From positions 1,805,501-1,869,500 of the forward strand of contig NZ_CP127173.1 of NCBI RefSeq assembly GCF_030264295.1: a stretch of 64,000 nt of DNA, read 5' to 3'. The first letter of the stretch is position 1, and the number at the start of each line of letters is the position of its first letter. Below the pieces are notes generated by a model that had not been told where the DNA came from, searched no databases, and worked only from the letters and a program-made list of their open reading frames with translations. Of the stretch, positions 60,106 to 64,000 are shown piece by piece. This DNA is from Amycolatopsis nalaikhensis. Lineage in GTDB: Bacteria; Actinomycetota; Actinomycetes; Mycobacteriales; Pseudonocardiaceae. The position numbers and the translations under genes are program-made.

Positions 60106-62689
60106 TCACCGGTCGTACCGGATCGAGCGGTCACCCTCGTCGTCCAGCGAGCCGCTGATCCGGCCCTTCGCGCCGCTCGTCTCGAAGACGCCGCCTTCGA
60201 TGCGGTACTGGCTGGGCCCGCGCTGCTGGTCGCCGCCGCCCCCGCCGGGCGCGCCGCCCATGCCGCCCATCATGCCCATGCCACCCATGCCGCTCATCCC
60301 GCTCATGCCGCTCGACGAGTTCGCCGCGGCCTGGTGCATGCCCGGGTCGACCGGGGTCGCGCCGAGCCCGCCGCCGTCGGACATCGGGACCGACGCGTCA
60401 CTCGCGCCGGACTGGGCGCCCGGGTCCAGGGACACCGCGCCGGCGAAGTCCGCCGACCCGCCGCCGGTGACGGCCGACCCGAAGTCGCTCGCCCCCGCCG
60501 TCGACGTCGCGTCGCCACCGGCGCCGCCGCCCGAGACACCGGCGTCGGCCGCGGCCACCGCGGGCTCGGCCGCGACGCCGCCCCCGCCACCGCCGCCGAA
60601 GTCACCGGAGAAGTCCTGCCCGCCCGGCGCGGCGAAGCCGCCTCCGCCGGAACCGCCACCGGCGACGAAGCCGCCCTCGCCCGAACCACCGCCCGCGACG
60701 AAGCCGCCCTCGCCCGAACCGCGCGTGAAGCCCGGGTCGGGGTTGTCCGGCGACGGGTCCTTCTTCAGCGCCGACTCGGCGTCCGCGTCGTGCTTGATCG
60801 CCGAGCCGTTGCCGTCGGTGCCCTTGTCGTCCGCCTTGAGGTCGCCCGCCTTCGGGTCGTCCTTCTCGTCGAGGGTGTAGGTGGTCGGCTCGCCCTTGCC
60901 GTCGTCGACCGTCACGATCGTCGGGCCGTCCGGGCCCTCCGGCCGCTCGGCCGTGATCTTGAGGTTGCCGTCCTGGATGTGGATCTTGCCGTCCGGGCCC
61001 GGCTTGTACGTGCCGTCGGCCGAGGGCTGCCCCTCCTTGACCGCGCCCTGCTGCGAACCCTGCGGCCCGAAGCCGCCGTCGGCGCCCTTGGCGTCCTTGC
61101 CGTCCTTGCCCGCCTCGGCCTTGTCGTCGTCACCCCAGTCGAGGTGGTAGTCCTTCTTGTTGCCGTGGCCGTCGTCCACCGAGATGTCCTGCTTGCCCTG
61201 GGCGTCGGGCTCGGACATCGTGATCGTGTTGTCGCCCTTCTTGACCGACACCGTGTCGGTGTCGTCCATGTCCTTGATGGCTTCGCCGGTCTTCGGGTCG
61301 ATCGGGTACGGCTCGCCGGTCTCCGGGTTGATCTCCAGCGGCTTGCCGGTGATCGGGTTCTTGCCGTCGTCCGGCTTCGGGGGCTCCTCGGCCTTCGGCG
61401 GCTCGGTCGCCGACGGCGTCGTGCTGCCGCCCCCGCCGGTGCCGCCACCCGTGCCGCCGCCGGTGCCCCCGCCCCCGCCGGTGTCCTTCTTGCCACCACC
61501 GCCGGTGTCGGTCTTGCCCGGGTCGCCGCCGCCGTCGTCGGGCTTGCTGTCGTTCTTGCCCTCGGTGAGCTGGTTGCGGTAGCCGTCCATGAAGCGCTCG
61601 AGCGCGCCCCACTGCTGGTCGATCGTGTCCTTGGCGGTCTTGCAGGAGCCGTTGAACGCGTTGATCAGGCCCTGGTACTCGGTGGTGAACGCACCGTCGC
61701 GCCAGTAGCGGCAGACGTTGCGCCCGTACTCCTTGTTCTCGTCGTTGAAGCCGCAGTCGTCGTTCTGCAGGCGCTCGGCGAGGTTCGACTGGTTGCCGTT
61801 CTTCGCGTTGACCGCGTCGATCCAGCCCGCGACCTTCATGAAGTCGTCGAACTCCTCGGTCTCGCCGTTGGCGATCTTGAGGACGTCCTTGGCCATGTTG
61901 ATGTCGGCCTGGGCGATCGTGGTGCGGTGCAGGCCGAGGACCTCGTCGACCTTCTTCTTGACGGCGTCGTAGACGTGCGTGACGGTCTGCGGGATCAGCT
62001 TCGCCGCGCCGTCGATCTGCTGCGAGAGCTCCTTGGCGTGCGGCTTGATGATCTCGTCGTACTTGATCTCGGCCGCGTTGGCGCCCTTGCCCTTCCACTC
62101 CCCGAAGAGGGTCCGGAAGCTCGGTGTCGCTCTTGGTGAGCGTGTCCTCGACGACCTTGTGCGCCTTGGTCAGGTCGTCGGCCTCGGTGAGGAACTTCTG
62201 GAACTGGATCCCGCGGTTCTCGTGGAACTTGTCGCGGAGGTCCTTCTGCGAGTCGATGTGGCCGGACCCGCCCTTGATCTTGTTCCAGATCTCGTCGGTC
62301 CACTGCACGAGGAAGTCGACCGCGACGTTGCCCTGGTCGAGCATTTCGTCGGACGACTTCGCGCCGGCCCCCAGCGTCGGCGCGGCGATCCCGTCGAGGT
62401 TCTTCTTCGCCTGGTTCTTGCGGTCGGTCTGGGCCTGCTGTTCCTTGCCCTTGGCCGCCGACTCCTCCTTCGCGCGGGCGACGATCTCGTCGGTGTCGTC
62501 GTTTTCGAAGACCCGGTACCCGTCGTTGCCGCCGTCGGAGTAGTTCTCGACGTACTTCTTCGCGTACTCTTCTTCTTCGTCGTTGAAGTTGATGGTGTTG
62601 CGGTCGTACTCCTCCATCAACTCCGATTTAGTCTCCATGGAGACGTTCGGGTCGTCGAGGATCTTCTTGATTTCCGCCCAGTCGGCCAT
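60106..62689 (-). pseudogene. Large WXG100-type T7SS-like protein, frameshift near 62116
   Basis: Frame 1 (62689 to about 62120) encodes a helical N-terminus (DWAEIKKILDDPNVSMETK). Frame 2 continues to 60106 with the WKGKGAN (W-x-G) hairpin motif, a helical domain, a Gly/Pro-rich linker and a Gly/Ala-rich C-terminal region (GGGGGG-type). One surplus base in GAGCTTCCGG separates them; without it the product is 860 residues. Starts at ATG overlapping the stop of the small substrate (TAATG). Probably a secreted type VII substrate or tube-like protein. Confidence 0.75.
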
Positions 62690-63000
62690 TACTTGCTCCC
62701 CGCCGCTTTCGCCTGCGCGCCGGCGTCGGCTTCCTGCGCGGTGTACTTGGAGCCGGCCGCCCCGATGCCGCTGCCCAGGTTCATCAGGGCGTTCGAGAGG
62801 CCGGTGAGCCCGGCACCGATCTCGTCGATGCCGGTCTTGTACTTGTCGAAACCGTCCCCGTGGACGCGTCCCATGTCTTCTTTCTTCAGCTCGGTCGGGG
62901 CGACCTTCTTCGCTTCCGCGGCCGGGTCGTCCGCGACGTCCGCGAGGCGCATCTGCGCTCGCGTCATCGCCTCCGAACTCGCTTCATAACCGTTTGGCAT
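62689..63000 (-). CDS. Small WXG100/EspC-like T7SS substrate
   Basis: 103 residues, all-helical, with two helices around a GDGFDKYKTGIDEIG turn and a C-terminal YTAQE (YxxxE type VII export signal). It overlaps the next gene by one base (TAATG). EspC/DUF2580-like size. ATG 63000 used. No T7SS core genes (EccC/EccD/MycP) are in the window. Confidence 0.7.
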   Translation of the reverse strand: MPNGYEASSEAMTRAQMRLADVADDPAAEAKKVAPTELKKEDMGRVHGDGFDKYKTGIDEIGAGLTGLSNALMNLGSGIGAAGSKYTAQEADAGAQAKAAGSK

Positions 63001-63142
63001 GGTCGCTGCCCCCTTCGATCCCACAGTCCCAGGCTCGGGTTTCCCGACTGAGACGCGCGCGGACGCCGTTCGGTGCCATCGCAGATGCACACAGAGTCTA
63101 GCGTTCGGCCGCGGGCCCGACCCGGGCTTCGCGGAAGTGCAC

Positions 63143-63403
63143 TCACCCGGTGGGGTGCTGCGCGGCGAGCGCCTCGGAAATGACTTCGGCGACGCCGCGG
63201 ACGTCCACCAGCCGGTCGAGCTCGTCCAGGTCGACGGACACGCCGTAGGCCACCTCGACCCGCGCGAGCAGCTGGACGCGCTGCCGGGACGTCATGCCGA
63301 TGTCGTCGAACGGGGTCGTGTCGGTGAGCCGCTCCGGCGGCAGTTCGAGGGCGCGGCAGACGATCTTCCGGATCTCGTCGGCGAGGTCATCCATGGCCGT
63401 CAT
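63143..63403 (-). CDS. Acyl carrier protein
   Basis: 86 residues. PP-binding fold (ELPPERLTDTTPFDDIGMTSRQRVQLLARVEVAYG) with the phosphopantetheine Ser in GMTSRQ. Starts 17 bases into the end of the fatty acyl-AMP ligase, so both are one operon. Start may be the second Met at 63394. Confidence 0.9.
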   Translation of the reverse strand: MTAMDDLADEIRKIVCRALELPPERLTDTTPFDDIGMTSRQRVQLLARVEVAYGVSVDLDELDRLVDVRGVAEVISEALAAQHPTG

Positions 63404-64000
63404 TCTCTCCCCACCACCGGTCGCGGGCGGCCGCGCGGGACACCTTGCCGCTGGAGGTCCGCGGCACCGCGCCCGGCGGGACGAGCCACAGGGCGCGCAG
63501 CGGCAGGTCGTGGCCCGCGGAGACGGCCCGCCGCACGGCTGTCTCGACGTCGTCGCCGGTGGCCGCGCTCCCGGCGACGACCGCGACGCCTTCGCCGCGC
63601 CCGTCCCGCACCGCGAACGCGGCGACCCGGCCCGCCCGGACGGCCGGGTGCGCGGCCTCGACGGTGGCCTCGATGTCCTGCGGGTAGTGGTTGCGGCCGT
63701 CGACGATGATCAGGTCCTTGAGCCGTCCCGCGACGTACAGCAGGCCGTCGTGGACGAAGCCGAGGTCGCCGGTGCGCAGGCCGTCGGCGGTGAAGACGTC
63801 CCCGCGCTCGGGGTGACCCCAGTAGCCGTCGGCGACGTTGGGCCCGGACACGCGGATCTCGCCGACCTCGCCGTCGGGCATGGCCGCGCCGGTCTCTTTG
63901 TCGACAATCTCTACTCGCTGGCCGTACGGCAGGCCGGAAGCCACCAGCGCCTCGCCGCCCTCGGCGGGCTTCGCGACGCCGGCGCGGAGGGCGTCCCGGT
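63387..64000 (-). CDS. Fatty acyl-AMP ligase, C-terminal part (runs off right edge)
   Basis: About 204 C-terminal residues of an ANL-superfamily enzyme: YGQRVEIVDKETG, GPNVADGYW, TGDLGFVHDGLLYVAGRLKD, VDGRNHYPQDIE (FAAL-type hinge), and PRTSSGKVSRAAARDRW. The NHYPQDIE sequence and the adjacent ACP point to an acyl-AMP ligase that loads the ACP rather than CoA. Start is beyond the window. Confidence 0.9.
   Translation of the reverse strand, partial: RDALRAGVAKPAEGGEALVASGLPYGQRVEIVDKETGAAMPDGEVGEIRVSGPNVADGYWGHPERGDVFTADGLRTGDLGFVHDGLLYVAGRLKDLIIVDGRNHYPQDIEATVEAAHPAVRAGRVAAFAVRDGRGEGVAVVAGSAATGDDVETAVRRAVSAGHDLPLRALWLVPPGAVPRTSSGKVSRAAARDRWWGENDGHG

Overview
The window is high-GC actinobacterial chromosome. 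It looks like a member of the Pseudonocardiales close to Amycolatopsis: strong G/C at third codon positions, frequent GTG starts, mycothiol-type DinB enzymes, DUF397, WhiB and BldM-like regulators, and type VII secretion-like substrates. From choD to glmS the gene order follows the Mycobacterium tuberculosis block Rv3409c-Rv3436c as I remember it: choD, guaB3, guaB, DUF5319, rsdA, sigD, TPR-like protein, whiB3, groEL1, groES, tsaD-rimI-tsaB, tsaE, alr, nnr, glmS. Extra genes are set into this backbone at several points. The species is inferred, not proven.

Layout. 1-8405: 5' part of pcrA (running off the left edge), a DUF1707 protein, a chorismate mutase behind a candidate Phe/Tyr attenuator, two single-pass membrane proteins, a Ser/Thr kinase and a tail-anchored pseudokinase. 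8402-14013: LysR/EamA pair, then a NarL-type two-component system facing PspC-domain membrane proteins. 14062-21838: guaA, DinB protein, rhomboid protease, Zn alcohol dehydrogenase, aldehyde dehydrogenase, Tat lipoprotein flavo-oxidase, second DinB protein. 21849-35688: the choD-to-groES backbone with purine synthesis (guaB, guaB3), the SigD/RsdA pair, a BldM-like regulator, a MerR-like regulator, whiB3 and the HrcA-type groESL operon.

36050-42394 is an accessory island between groES and tsaD: a frameshifted cell-wall amidase, then a GT2 glycosyltransferase translationally coupled to an exosortase-like enzyme, divergent from a secreted protein with a C-terminal sorting tail, a 59-residue LAATG mini-protein and a WecB-type 2-epimerase. 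This is the best candidate for an undescribed system: it looks like a complete surface-protein sorting and glycan module. 42444-49213: the tRNA t6A genes (tsaD, rimI, tsaB, tsaE), split by matB, a carboxyltransferase gene and an IS30-family element. 49216-58329: alpha/beta hydrolase, alr, an orphan sugar-ABC ATPase with xylulokinase and a DeoR regulator, nnr and glmS. 58790-64000: hydrolase, a three-gene type VII-like substrate module, and an ACP with a fatty acyl-AMP ligase running off the right edge.

Three things cut across genes. (1) Three otherwise intact genes (amidase, glmS, large T7SS-like protein) each carry one extra base within a GAGCTKC word. One of them, glmS, is usually essential, so systematic sequence error is the first suspect. 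(2) Near-identical palindromes with 21-23 bp arms occur at three intergenic sites, and a sister palindrome appears to have been split by the IS30 element. (3) A repeat family with 30-bp period and a GCRTCTGACGC core occurs at three loci. No tRNA, rRNA or CRISPR array was seen.
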